Assembly: GCA_963978895.1 (NCBI GenBank) | Contig: OZ022242.1 | Location: forward strand, 25,967,424-26,031,423 | Length of the DNA stretch: 64,000 nucleotides | Reading direction: 5' to 3' | Source of the DNA: Erpobdella octoculata | Lineage: Eukaryota > Annelida > Clitellata > Hirudinida > Erpobdellidae | Notes under the pieces: generated by a model | What the model saw: only the letters and a program-made list of their open reading frames with translations | Database searches by the model: none | What the model was told of the DNA's origin: nothing | Shown: positions 21,737 to 32,487 of the stretch, piece by piece | Numbering within the stretch: the stretch's first letter is position 1 | Layout: each line of letters starts with the position of its first letter | Position numbers and translations under genes: made by a program

Positions 21737-21928
21737 TAGTTCCCGCTCGCTCACCCGCTCCGCTCATTTTGTTACGGATTTCAAATTTTTTTTTTATTTG
21801 ACTTTCCCCTTGACTCTCAAGGTTGTGTGAAAATTTCATTACGATCGGATGAATGGTGTAGCAATGCCTAAAGGACATTAACATACATAAATACAAACAT
21901 TCATTTTTATATATATAGATAGATTTGT
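21737..21928 (+). repeat. Conserved downstream module, second copy
   Basis: 'ttcccgctcgctcacccgct' through 'acgatcggatgaatggtgta' to TATATATAGATA, the same as at 18,830-19,035. Confidence 0.82.
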
Positions 21929-21993
21929 ATAATTCTGTCCAAGAAAATTTTAAAGAATTTCCAATTATGACCATTGGGAGTTCGGAGATATAG

Positions 21994-23180
21994 AGCCAAG
22001 TTTTACAGAGATTCGGTATACCAGTCAATCCAAAAAATCTAAAATATGGAAGAGTTATTTACGATCGTTTCTCTAAAAGTCTCGATGGAAAAAGCATTGA
22101 AGAAAATATTGCCGGCCCAGCTTCAACTATTGTAAAGAATTCCCCTATCACTGATGAATCATTTCCAATTTTAAGTGACGGATATTTTAAGGCTCTCCAT
22201 GATTTTCCAAATTCTACAGATGAACCATTATCAACCTCTTTAGATGTTTTAGCAACCCAAGAAGAAGCTCTATCTTCCATGTATACGGATGAAAGTTTGA
22301 CCTCGAAGGTTTGGACAACGCCTATGCAAGGAACTTTTCCATTTATTATGGAAAAAAACGAATGGAAGTCTCTAAGGGCTTTCCGACAAGGAAAAGGCTT
22401 TAAAACGAATTGGATGGCAGTATTCCGACCATATATCAAAATCAACAATCCTTACTGTTGTTTCGCCTTCCGTTGGCACAGGATAAAACCATTAGAATCC
22501 AGAAAACACGGATAACTTTTAAACACAAAAGGGAATTGTCGTTTTGATGGATGCGAAATCAGAATAAAAATGCAGATATCAAATGAAAAAGAGCTCAAAG
22601 GACACATGACTTTTTTCAGAGGAGGAGGCGAATGTCGGCACCCAGTCGGTAAACAACTTTGCCGATATATTCGCAGTACTGAAAGAGACGAAATAGCCAA
22701 GACACTGGAGATAACAATCTTCAACCCAGAGAAAGATATCTAAAAACATTGGATGGGATGGAATCAGATGTTTTTGATTCTGGCAATAAAGATGGTGCCC
22801 CTAATCCTCAAGTTTTGAGAACGATTTCCAGCCAGTATCAGAAGAAAAGAAGGGGCCACAAACTGGAAATAGAAAGTTTGTTATTGCTAAAAAAAGCACA
22901 GGCAAATGACAATTTTGCCTGCCTACAGTTGGTTACAGCTGTTCCTCTGGGTATCATGCTGTGGTCTCAAGAAAGTATTAAAATATTTCATGAATTACGA
23001 CAGAGGGATATAATTTACTTGGACGCCACAGGAAGCATAGTGAAAAAACGGGGATCTCCCTTTTACATTTACGAACTTGTAGTCCGAAATCCCGTAGAAC
23101 GAGGTCCACCTTTTCCCGTGTCAACCTTACTAAGCGAGTCTGCCAGCTTAACTCCAGTGACTGAACGTAGCTGTCAATGA
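21994..23180 (+). pseudogene. NOF/Mutator-type transposase remnant
   Basis: Open from 21,994 to a TAA at 22,513-22,515, then the same frame continues to another stop near 22,741. A frameshift there leads into 22,749-23,180. The first part has a Cys/His-rich region ('CCFAFRWHRIK', 'CRFDGCEIRIKM', 'GGGECRHPVGKQLCRYIR') of the kind that precedes MULE-type catalytic cores in NOF-like transposases. The second part has 'DIIYLDATGSIVKKRGSPFYIYELVVRNP', resembling the segment around the first catalytic Asp of these DDE transposases. The C-terminal half is missing, and one nonsense codon and one frameshift are visible. No TIRs were located, so element limits are unknown. The family call is from motif memory, not alignment. 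Confidence 0.5.
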
Positions 23181-23353
23181 CTGGTGCATGATATGGTTAT
23201 ATGACAATTGATTATTATATTAAATATACAACCGACTTTGTATATGAAATGCAATAGAAGTTATTAATAATTTTGCTTATTACATTAACGCTCAGGTTGT
23301 TTCTAAAGGAAACGGGTATTGTATACCAATGATTAAAATATTGAATTATATAT

Positions 23354-23497
<144 letters not shown>

Positions 23498-23662
23498 TGT
23501 AAGATGGCATAAGATTTTCTTTAAGACAAGCTCGATTAAAAATAAGTCTCCATTTAGCCGCTATGAGTTTTATAGATACTTTCTCAATATTTCGGAACAA
23601 CGTTTTTTGTTTACTGCAACACGTATAAGGAAAAGTATTAACATTTAAAACCTTCTTTATTT

Positions 23663-23705
23663 CAGACTTACGGGCCGTTTCGGCTTTCGCCATCTTCAGA
23701 GTCTG
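23663..23705 (-). ncRNA. Hammerhead ribozyme 1 (PLE pseudo-LTR)
   Basis: Stem I is CAGACU/AGUCUG. The core is CUGAAGA, stem II GGC/GCC with GAAA loop, GAA, stem III ACG/CGU with loop GCC, and cleavage nucleotide A. All conserved core positions are present. Hammerheads in PLE pseudo-LTRs are established. The AUG inside CUGAAGAUGG also starts the M-A-K-A-E-T reading frame. Confidence 0.88.
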
Positions 23706-24250
23706 TAAATACAATCGCGTAAAAGGAGGCAAAAGATAAGAAAACATGTAAGAACTAAATATACAAATAAACTAATATCCTCAAGAAATTATCTTAATAG
23801 AAGAATATTAATAAAAATAATGAAATTTAGACACTGTAATTAAATTAACGTACATAAAATAAACTGGAGTTATGAGGATAAAATAAGATTAATTAAAAAC
23901 GTTTAATTAAAGGATAAAATAATAGTAGCAGTAATAATAATAATAATAAAAGCAAGTATTATGATAATAAATTACTAAATTAAGTCGAAATTACATAAGA
24001 TATTTAAATAAATAAAATCAAGAATATCTCCGCTTTCGTCGAACAGTGATGTTCTCGTTTGAAAGTAAATGGAGGAAAGAACTGGATGAGTACGAACAAT
24101 TGTCATCAATCGGACACAGTGTTGTTTCAGTTAGGTTTTTTCAGTTAGAGTATCAGTTAAAGTTAGTCAATTTAATATTTTTCAGTTAGTATTACAGTTA
24201 AAGTTAATTTAATTCTTTTTTTCCAGGTAATATTAGAGTTAATATTTTTT

Positions 24251-24751
24251 TCAGTTACTATTACAGTTAGTATAACAGTTATTAATATTCAAAACAGGAA
24301 AACAAAATAGATATCGATTCAAGATTTTATTTTCATGCCGAAAACCCAGTTTATAAAATTTTTTGTTCATTTTAACAAATGTCCGTAGTTCTAAATTTTT
24401 TGTAAGTCTGTTTCTTTTTCCATGCGTCAAATCTCCACACACAGAAAAAACCCTTTCAACGTAAGCCTGTGATGCAGGGGCTGAAATCAAATCTTGTGCC
24501 ATTTCAGCTAAAATTGGATATTTAGCTTCTACACCAGGAGCTGTCCAAAAATCTAATCCATTTGGTTTTTCATATGCTGTAGAAGCAGTCCGAATGGATG
24601 AGAGCTCTGCATTGATCTCTTCGGATAAAGAAGTGGTTTTGGGACATGGCGCTGCACACAGTGCTGTATCTTCAAAAAGTGCTTTAAAGCGCTTTTTTTG
24701 TGGAGACATACCAGATCTGGCTGTAGTTGAAGGAGTTACTGATGATGACAT
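24251..24751 (-). pseudogene. hAT transposase C-terminal dimerisation domain
   Basis: 'DFWTAPGVEAKYPILAEMAQDLISAPASQAYVERVFSVCGDLTHGKRNRLTKNLELRTFVKMN' in pieces: W...... YP.L..MA.D.IS.PAS.A.VERVFS..G.L...RN.L. This is the standard hAT dimerisation signature and is intact. The preceding residues start at a Met within low-complexity Ser/Thr sequence, so the catalytic domain upstream has been deleted. It lies in the same orientation as the BED fragment at 24,921-25,319, about 170 bp from it. The two are the ends of one transposase gene whose middle is lost. Non-functional. Confidence 0.82.
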
Positions 24752-24920
24752 TGCTTTCTCTTTTATGTTATGTTTATTGATGAGACTCTGTTAAAATTTT
24801 AAAAAACTCAGTATTAGTGGCAATGCATTATAAAAATAATTTGCAACATGTTCTGACATCAGGATTATCCAAAAATGAGGTCGATAACCCAGTGCTGATA
24901 AACATATTACTAAGCAAACG

Positions 24921-25319
24921 CTATCTCAGTTTCACTTCTTGTGCGTCTGAATTCCATTCTTTTTTATTGCTAATAAAAGCAGGCAAAGCAGTCAGTGTGC
25001 TATTCTGGTTAACCGTATTTCCTGTATTATTTTCAATATTTTCGATTAGTTTGCGCTTGGCCTTTAACGTTTTGCGATTTGTCTCCAAAACCTCAAGTTC
25101 TTTTGCTACTTCCTTATGTCTATGACTTAGATGATTTAATAAATTAGTAGCATTTTTACCTTTCAACAGAGCTCCGCAAGTTTCGACCACGTGAGCTTCC
25201 GAATCTTTTTCTCCCACACTACAAACCACGTTGCACCGGCTTTTATCAGTAGAGGGTTCGTAACTGAAATAACGCCAAACTCCATTTTCTTGTTTTCGGC
25301 CAGAATTTATTTTTAACAT
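24921..25319 (-). pseudogene. hAT transposase N-terminal BED-type zinc finger fragment
   Basis: 132 codons starting near the right TIR. It contains 'VWRYFSYEPSTDKSRCNVVC', then 'KNATNLLNHLSHRHKE', the layout of a BED finger (aromatic-rich start, CX2-4C region, then HX3-5H). The first Cys pair reads C.VVC, and a second C (VVETCGALLKG) lies between. A basic coiled segment (LETNRKTLKAKRKLIENIENN) follows. The DNA-binding end is preserved while the catalytic part is gone; it pairs with the dimerisation remnant at 24,251-24,751. Confidence 0.72.
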
Positions 25320-25594
25320 TGTTCATACGTCGTTAAATGCAAATAAAGCGATGAAAAAGGAATTCATAATAGCGATAAAAGACACAAGTGGGTCCGGTTA
25401 CCTAATATAAACAAAGAAATAAATTTTTGACGCATTTCATTATTAAATTTTCCGAAAGCATTTTTTTTCAGTTTGTATTACAGTTACTACTTTTTTTTTA
25501 CTATTAGTATTACACTTAAAGTTAATCTAATTTTTCAGTTACAGTTTCAGTTAGTACTTTACTTAAATCTCTTTTTTCAGTTATTAGACTGAAT

Positions 25595-27658
25595 TCAGTT
25601 AGAGTTACGCTTAACTGAAACAACACTGATCGGACATTCTTCTTCGACACAGGTGCGCGCGGTATCATCAGGACTAACAGGTTGATCCAAGTCATCAACA
25701 ACGGTCGTGAAGGAACAAGGACTTTCTGTGAGGATATTTTCTACAGTATCTTTAGATGACGGATCTTGCGTGGTATCGAAATATTGCGAAAAAGAGCATG
25801 CGTCCAAAACGTCAGGACTGTTTGTTTTATACATATCAAACTTATGATTAAGCTGAAACTCATCAGGTGAATCAGTCTCAAGAAAATTATCAAGTGATTG
25901 AACCAGATCAACAGAGTTACCGATGTCGTGGAATTCATTAACATTGGAAACATCAAGAGTCGCGTTAGAAAAGGTATCGAGAAGATGACCATTTGAAAGA
26001 TCAATAGGACCCATGCTATTTTCGTTAATCGAAGTGTCAACATTGTCAGAAGCAGTCAAAACATTGTTACTCTTTTCAAAATTCGGTCGTGAAGCAATGT
26101 CCTCAGTGAATCCAAATAATCTAAGAGTTGTAGAAAACTTTTCAAATTGTTTATTAATTGAAGGGCAGAGTTTCTGAATATAAAGCGCTTCTTTTATTTT
26201 AAGTCGAAGAGGATCGTATTCTTTAACAACAATATTCGAATTAGCAACGAGAACTTCACGTGTGAGTTTTCGATGATGTATTGTTTCAAAATGCTGTCGA
26301 ATACTGCCGGATTGCAGATGCATTGTTAACCTACGAGACAGTTTAGTTCTGGTATGACCAATATATTGTTCCACCTTACTGTGTGGCAACGGACATTTAA
26401 ATTGGTATACCAAGTTGGTTTGCTGTAGGATATCATCTTTTTTCCGGGTTCTATTGTTGGTAATTACAAGGTTAAAAAGTTTGAGGTTTTTATAGTAAAT
26501 ATATAACTTCAACACGTTATTATTAGGATGTATAACTGAAACTTCTTTACTGATAATTCTACGTAAAACAGATTCGTCCAATTTATAATCGGAATGCATC
26601 TGATTTCTATAGAACAAGGTTATTAGTTTGATGTTGTCCTCTTTTACCTTCTGTGTAGAGGATTCTTTGGTAACCATCTTAGTAACAAAACTATTGATGG
26701 CGTTGTCGACAACGGTATTAGAGAAGTTATTGTTGATAAGAACTTTTTTAATCCTTTCGACTTCGATGTTGAACTCCATCCAATTCTCAGAAAATCTGTA
26801 TGCCCGTAATAAATAACTATTGATGACACTAGCCTTGTATCTGTCGGGACACTCGCTATCACCATTTAGACAGACACCATTATTGGTTGGTTTAATGTAG
26901 ACTTTAGTTTTGAGTCCGCTCTCGGTGGAAGTAATAAGAGTATCTAAGAAATGTACTTGTTGTTTATTTTGATGATTCAAATCAACAGTAAAATGTAGAA
27001 CGGATTTTTCTTCAAAACTATCCCTCAACTTAAACAAATCAGACTCATTTTCCACAAGAAGAAAAATATCGTCGACATATCTAGCGTATAATAATGGTTT
27101 GGGATTGAAATTTAACATAACAGTTGTCTCTAAATTTCCCATATAATAATTGGCGAATGTAGGTCCGAGTGGAGACCCCATGGCGACACGCTCAAGAGAA
27201 TGAATTCTTTCTTGGGCTCGGCAACCAGTCTGTCCTTGTTTGACCAGATTGTTCAATTTTATCTCCAGGTTGCTCTCGATTCTCTTCTCGATTTCCTTGG
27301 TATTCTCTTCTACCAATTTTTCCAGGTTATTAACTCTTTTCTCCATATCTGTTAATTTAAGCTGACCTTCGAGAATTAATTCTTTTATTCCTTCCATAAC
27401 GGCTTTGGTTTCTTTTTGCGCTGCTCTGTTTTGCTCCTGTGCTGCTCTGTTTTCTTCCGTCATCTTGTTTAGAAAATTTGTTAATTCTTCATCCATATCA
27501 AATTCGATATCGTCTGCATCCAGACCTTGGCTTTCTAATGTCATTCGGAGGCGATCCACGAGCTCAGACTTTTTTCCTTTGTCATTGAGTTCTCGTTTTT
27601 TTAGTTCCCGCCTCAACTCAAACAGGGAGAGTTCTCCCAATAATTTGTGATGAACCAT
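25595..27658 (-). CDS. Chimeric ORF: LTR-retrotransposon gag start fused to PLE RT/GIY-YIG
   Basis: 687 codons without a stop. Residues ~8-42 form a SAP-like helix-extended-helix (SLFELRRELKKRELNDKGKK). About 55-145 are charged coiled coil. From ~158 the frame is PLE: 'VAMGSPLGPTFANYYM' (RT motif 4 region), 'YARYVDDIFLL' (catalytic YVDD) and 'FLDTLIT'. The GIY-YIG nuclease follows ('VYQFKCP', 'YIGHT', 'LSRRL', 'KEALYIQ..CPSIN'), then an acidic tail. RT motifs 1-3 are absent, so polymerase activity is unlikely. The SAP plus coiled-coil start, with a PBS and LTR end just upstream, indicates gag origin rather than a PLE domain. The last ~11 codons and the stop come from the hAT at 24,117-25,628. 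Domestication is possible but unproven; chance in-frame joining is the simpler view. Confidence 0.7.
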   Translation of the reverse strand: MVHHKLLGELSLFELRRELKKRELNDKGKKSELVDRLRMTLESQGLDADDIEFDMDEELTNFLNKMTEENRAAQEQNRAAQKETKAVMEGIKELILEGQLKLTDMEKRVNNLEKLVEENTKEIEKRIESNLEIKLNNLVKQGQTGCRAQERIHSLERVAMGSPLGPTFANYYMGNLETTVMLNFNPKPLLYARYVDDIFLLVENESDLFKLRDSFEEKSVLHFTVDLNHQNKQQVHFLDTLITSTESGLKTKVYIKPTNNGVCLNGDSECPDRYKASVINSYLLRAYRFSENWMEFNIEVERIKKVLINNNFSNTVVDNAINSFVTKMVTKESSTQKVKEDNIKLITLFYRNQMHSDYKLDESVLRRIISKEVSVIHPNNNVLKLYIYYKNLKLFNLVITNNRTRKKDDILQQTNLVYQFKCPLPHSKVEQYIGHTRTKLSRRLTMHLQSGSIRQHFETIHHRKLTREVLVANSNIVVKEYDPLRLKIKEALYIQKLCPSINKQFEKFSTTLRLFGFTEDIASRPNFEKSNNVLTASDNVDTSINENSMGPIDLSNGHLLDTFSNATLDVSNVNEFHDIGNSVDLVQSLDNFLETDSPDEFQLNHKFDMYKTNSPDVLDACSFSQYFDTTQDPSSKDTVENILTESPCSFTTVVDDLDQPVSPDDTARTCVEEECPISVVSVKRNSN

Positions 27659-28028
<370 letters not shown>

Positions 28029-28035
28029 CACAAAT

Positions 28036-31000
28036 AGAAAGTCATTTTGAAACCGTCAAGCAACTGTAACAAGATGAGAAACTGTCTTTCAAACGCCGGA
28101 ACTTGAGCATGTAGTAATTGTAGTATCCACCAAACCACCAGATTCCGAGACCGAAAGAAACATTCATCTCCGGAACTTCGAGCCATGCCACCACTTTCAC
28201 CAAACGAGCAACACCACAAACCATAATGGCAGGGAACATTGTTTCGATTATTTTCTAAACGCCAGCAACTTTCCTTCTATTGCAAAGAACCGAAACTTTC
28301 GCCGGCAGCCATAACGCGACTTCGTCCCTGAACTTGTAAACAAAGGAGGAGCTAACACTGTTGTACGGAAGCCAGAAGTGGCTGTTTAAAGTCATTATCT
28401 CCTTTTTCATTCCTTTGCATCCATATCCAAAAAGAAGCTGTTTCTGCTCTTTCAGCTATTTTCTTGATAGCTTGAGTTTTTTTCCGACCCGTCATTCCGA
28501 GAGCCACAAGCAATTTGACGAGTGAGCGACCGGCTAAACCCCTGGCGCCTACTTCAACTGGAAAAATCTTGACTCTATACCCTGCACGCTCCAAATCTTG
28601 GGCAAGGATTCTGTAACGTTTTTCTTTCAAGATATTTGAGGCTTCCATGTTGCTTTCCCATGGCACTGTTAGTTCGATGAACAGCAACGTCTTGGCCAAA
28701 CTGGAAAAAATGACAATGTCCGGTCTCAATCCGCTGCTGCAAACCAATTCCGGAAAGCAGTCTTCATCTTTTAAGTCTGCTGATATCCTCCAGTCATTTG
28801 CCGCATCAAGCAACGATTCTCTTCTCGTACTTGCCTTTCTGTGGCCCAAGTGCTGGAAGCCTTCTCTCAAAAAATAAACTTTTCTTCTGGGGCACAACTG
28901 CATCGAATTGGCTAGTCTGCAGTTCTTCTTGATAATGCCCAGTATCTCTCTTAGAACCTCATTGTGGCGCCACGTGTATCTTCCCTTTGCCAAAGCATAC
29001 GGACAACATGACAGAATATGAATCAGAGTTTCTGTTTTCTCACACAGCTTGCAGGCTTCATTTTCCGAATACAGCAGTTCATTTTCTTTTCCATTCGCTC
29101 CACGTGAGATAAACATATCTCATAGATTGTTAATGGCCATAGCAATCTCGGTATCAAAACAAACTATACCAGCCACACCTTGAACTTTCCCTGCAACTCG
29201 GTTGAATTGATTTTCCTCAGGTCCTCAACCAACCCCTGCAGAACGATGCTGCTCTGATTCACATCATTCATGGAGACGTTGTACCATCTTCCCAAGCTTT
29301 TCACAGGCTCTTGCTGGATTGTTTAGATTTCGCAACCATCCACCGAGAATGAGACAAAACCATCAATCTCTCCATGTCGCAAAGAAAGGCTTCTCGATTT
29401 GGTTGGCTTGAACTTCATTCCACACCAAGACAACAAGTCGTTGAAATTTTGAAGAATATGGAGCATTTCGGCGCAGTGATTCAAGATAAGAGTAGTGTCG
29501 TCCATGAAGGCTTTTATCGATGGCATGAAAATTCATTTTCCCAGGTAAACATCCTGAACCCGAGATGCAATCGAACCGAGCAATAATTGCATAGCCAGAA
29601 CAAATAGGATGGGAAAAATTGAACACCCCATAGCAATTCCGACCCGCAAGTTGAACCACTCTGTGGAGCACGTCGATGTTGACAGACGTAGCCTAATACG
29701 CCGAAAATACTGTTGCAGAACGTCGATGAGGAATTCTGGAACATTGTGCCTTTTGAGTGTCTTCCAGAGCAATTGGTGGCGAACAGTCCCGTACGCGTTT
29801 GCTAAATCAAGCCAGACCACATGCAGGCTGAGTTGGTTTTGTTTTGCTCTTTTGATGGCCTCCCAAATCATGGATGAGTGCTCGATACATCCCGGTACTC
29901 CGGGGACTCCTCCTTTCTGCACGGATCTGTCAATGTACTCATTACGAATTGCAAAATCCGTGAGCCTCTTGGCCAGAACAGCGAAAAATATTTTCCCCTC
30001 CACGTTCAAAAGTGAGATTGGTCGGAATTGGTTGATATTGACCGAATCTTTTTCTTTGGGGATGAAAACTCCCTCCGCCTTCTGCCATTCCCTATCTACG
30101 CATCTAGATCGCCATGCAATCTTTAAACAGTTGTAGAGCAGCTTTTGCACGCCTGGACATCTCTTGTATAACAAATAAGGAATGCCGTTGGGACCTGGGG
30201 CAGATTTGTTCCTCGTTTTTTTTAGAAACTGAGATACTTCATTTATCTTTATCTCTCCACCGTCGAAAGCCACTTTCGGCAACTGTACTTCGGGAAAATC
30301 GGTTCTTTCCGGCAGCTCTGAGTCGCCAAGAGGATCTTTGAACGCCAAACGGAAGTGATCATCTAATTCTTGTTTTGTCGCTCGAAGAGTGCCAGATTTT
30401 GGTGGATCCAGCAAACTTTTTCCGAAGCAAAATGGATTTTCCATGAATTTGCATCTGGCTTTCTTTTGCTCACTTTTCTTTTTCCGGAGTCTTTCTGCAG
30501 CCCTGAGAGCTCGGAGCCGATTTTTTACATCCCGCCACAGTTCAGACAGACCAACTTTTTTGACCCCCTCTGCGATTCTCCATTGCCGCCTGAGTTTCTT
30601 TCGCTCCTTCTTTAATTTTTCAATTTCTCTCTGCCGTCTGGATACTGCTGCATGCGTGTGAACCGGGGTTTTCTGGACCACACCAAATGAATCAAAACAT
30701 TTTTTGTAGATAATTTCTGAGAAGGTTTTCATATCGAGTTGTGGATTCTCCCTCAACTGGGCTTTGAGTAATCTCGTCAACTCCAAGTCTAATGTTGACC
30801 AAACTGAAGTGTCAATTGCTTTGGGAAATTTAATTCTTGTCTTGGGTTCTGAATTTACATCTGCTTTTGAATCGGAGACTTTGTCGGGGCTGTGGTTAGC
30901 TTCCGGCCCGGCGTAGTCAGACGTGTTACCTGCCTCCTTGGTTGATGCAGAGCGTTGATTGATAGCAGTTTGACAACCCATTTTAGTTTTATGAACATTC

Positions 31001-31519
31001 ATTCCGCGAATTGACTTAAATCTTCTTCCACAAACACATTTAGTTCCTCCGTCGAAAGCAATCTGTGGAATATGGATGGGTTCTGGAACTTCTTGAGCCG
31101 ACGAAACTGAGCCCGCACTGAAAGATAATGGGCGGCGAACAGAAGCGGGAAGACATCCCATTTTTGTTCTGTGAACTTTCATTTCTCGGACAGTCTTAAC
31201 GCTTTTTCCACACCAACACAACACGGGCAAACCCCCATCAGGGTTCCTTGGAAAAGCCGGTTCATCATCCTGTAGTCCATCGATGAGCTCATCATTCTCC
31301 CCCCCCTTTCGGTAAGAGCTCAGGGGGCATAATTCTTTTGTTGTAGACGTAGCATGCGAAGACGGAAATGTGCCCCGGCTAGCCAGGCCAAAACACCCGT
31401 AGTTCTTGTTTCTCCAAGATGTCTCCGATCTTTCCCGGTGCCACTCGGTCTTCCCCGAGCGCCCCTCAGTCTTTCCTGAGTGTCCGATATATAAACCCAG
31501 TTTATTCCTGACGGGGTCT
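28036..31519 (-). mobile_element. R2-like non-LTR retrotransposon, copy B
   Basis: Minus strand, highly similar to copy A. It retains the 5' region, two N-terminal zinc fingers and all RT motifs, lost from A. It lacks the stretch between 'MEKKMNCCIR' and 'ENEACKLC', present in A. Its 3' UTR stops at about 28,041, ~170 bp short of the (ACAT)n tail of A, and abuts (TA)n. The 5' end runs into an inverted PLE snippet at about 31,490-31,519. Confidence 0.85.
28352..29116 (-). pseudogene. R2-like zinc knuckle and endonuclease, copy B
   Basis: 254 codons to the stop. It starts 'ISRGANGKENELLYS', in a frame different from the RT thumb, because a deletion has joined the thumb to 'ENEACKLCEKTETLIHILSC'. 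After that it matches copy A closely: CX2CX7HX4C knuckle, 'RPDIVIF', 'FIELTVPWES', 'VEVGARGLAG' and 'SFWIWMQR'. Differences from A are few (FQHLGHRKAST for LQHFGRIKAST; YRILAQDL for YRILDQDL), so the two copies are recent relatives. The endonuclease core residues are present but RT linkage is lost. Confidence 0.85.
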
Positions 31520-31548
31520 ATATATTTATTACAAAAGCTTGAAACTTT
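29533..31548 (-). pseudogene. R2-like N-terminal zinc fingers and reverse transcriptase, copy B
   Basis: The reading frame is open from about 31,548, although no in-frame ATG appears before the zinc fingers, so the true start is unresolved. Two fingers follow: 'CWCGKSVKTVREMKVHRTKMGC' in outline (C-X-C-X12-H-X5-C) and 'CVCGRRF..RGMNVHKTKMGC'. Then an acidic linker, a basic region, and RT: 'NKSAPGPNGIPYLLYK', 'WQKAEGVFIPKEKDS', 'FRPISLLNVEGKIFF', 'HVVWLDLANAYGTV' (motif A Asp) and 'GIAMGCSI'. A TGA at 29,527-29,532 replaces GGA before 'IFMPSIKAFMDD'. The downstream piece (29,323-29,526) keeps FMDDT and then meets a TAA. The protein bound and reverse-transcribed its own RNA at a nicked target in related elements; this copy is dead. 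Confidence 0.88.
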
Positions 31549-32445
31549 TCAATTTGGTCATCAAGAATGATAGAACAAGTATCACTGACCCGTTGCAACA
31601 AAGTCACGTGGTGTACCATTTCAAATGTTCTATTCCACATTGTAAGGTGGATACATACATTGGTCACACTACCACTACGTTGTCAAGGAGACTCACGATG
31701 CATCTCCAGTTTGGGAGTATTCTTAATCATTATGAATGTATTCATTTGAAAAAGCTAACGCGAAAAGAACTTGAAGAAGGTGTTTCGATTTTAACAAGTG
31801 AATCCGACTCTTTCCGGCTGAAAATTAAAGAGGCTCTCTATATCTTATTAATGAGACCCGCAATTAATAAACAATTTGATAAATTTCCACAGATTCTCCA
31901 CTTATTCGGTGTCAAAGAAAGCAATATGCATCGGTTACCCTGTATTCCTTCTAACGACGAGGATAACATAAATGATGATACTTCTGACTCGTCCTCTGAC
32001 ACAAATACTTTGGCTGTCGAGGCTGCTCCTGACGAATCTCATTGTAATGTATCTGAGGAAATTCTTGTCTCTTCTAATATAACACAGCGAAAACGCAAAA
32101 ATTGATTTCCAATAGTATAAATTTTATATTCTTTTGATTTGATAGGTAGAGTGTTTTTTCGTTTTTTCTTTTGTTTGTGTGCTAATTCTTTGACAATTTC
32201 GGTTCTTTCTGTTTGTTTACTTTTCTCGTTTTACTTTTGACCCTGAGGATGGCTGACATAGCTGAAACGGTCCGTCGGTCTGACAATAAAAGTTTAATGG
32301 AAAAGTTTTTGGCTAATTGTATTCTCGAACAGAGAGTTTTGTGCCGAAAGGTCGAGAATTTGGCTCGAAAAGTTGTTTCTGCCAAATGGCGAGTTGTGTT
32401 TCTTAGAGCGTGTCTCAAAGATAAATTGATTCCACAGTTTATTCG

Positions 32446-32447
<2 letters not shown>
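31520..32447 (+). mobile_element. PLE b, 3' half
   Basis: Open frame 31,539-32,105 (188 codons): 'LKLFNLVIKND', the GIY-YIG nuclease core ('VVYHFKCSIPHCKVDTYIGHT', 'LSRRLTMHL', 'IKEALYILLMRPAIN') and an acidic tail ending RKRKN. Then come the 3' UTR, a hammerhead and a pseudo-LTR segment 'VENLARKVVSAKWRVVFLRACLKDKLIPQFI', which stops at (TA)n. RT is missing. It faces PLE c tail-to-tail. Confidence 0.88.
32239..32280 (+). ncRNA. Hammerhead ribozyme 2 (PLE b)
   Basis: Stem I GACC/GGUC, core CUGAGGA, stem II GGCU/AGCU with GACAU loop, GAA, stem III ACG/CGU with loop GUC, cleavage nucleotide C. All elements are intact. Confidence 0.88.

Positions 32448-32486
<39 letters not shown>
32448..32486. 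repeat. (TA)n shared by two PLE 3' ends
   Basis: About 18 TA units. Both flanks are the same PLE terminus in opposite orientation ('cagtttattcg' / 'cgaataaactg'). Confidence 0.93.

Positions 32487-32487
<1 letters not shown>

Larger units (their letters stand above)
24117..25628. mobile_element. hAT inserted in the tail of PLE a
   Basis: TIR CAGTGTTGTTTCAGTTA at both ends. The TSD atcggaca is at 24,109-24,116 and 25,629-25,636. Removing it restores the PLE tail as seen in PLE g. Subterminal CAGTTA/AAGTTAAT motifs are repeated at both ends. Two transposase pieces remain on the minus strand. Confidence 0.92.

Noticed and set aside
27405..27658. SAP domain as a native PLE domain
   Set aside because: An LTR end and PBS lie directly upstream, and the PLE part begins in the middle of RT. 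A gag origin explains both better.
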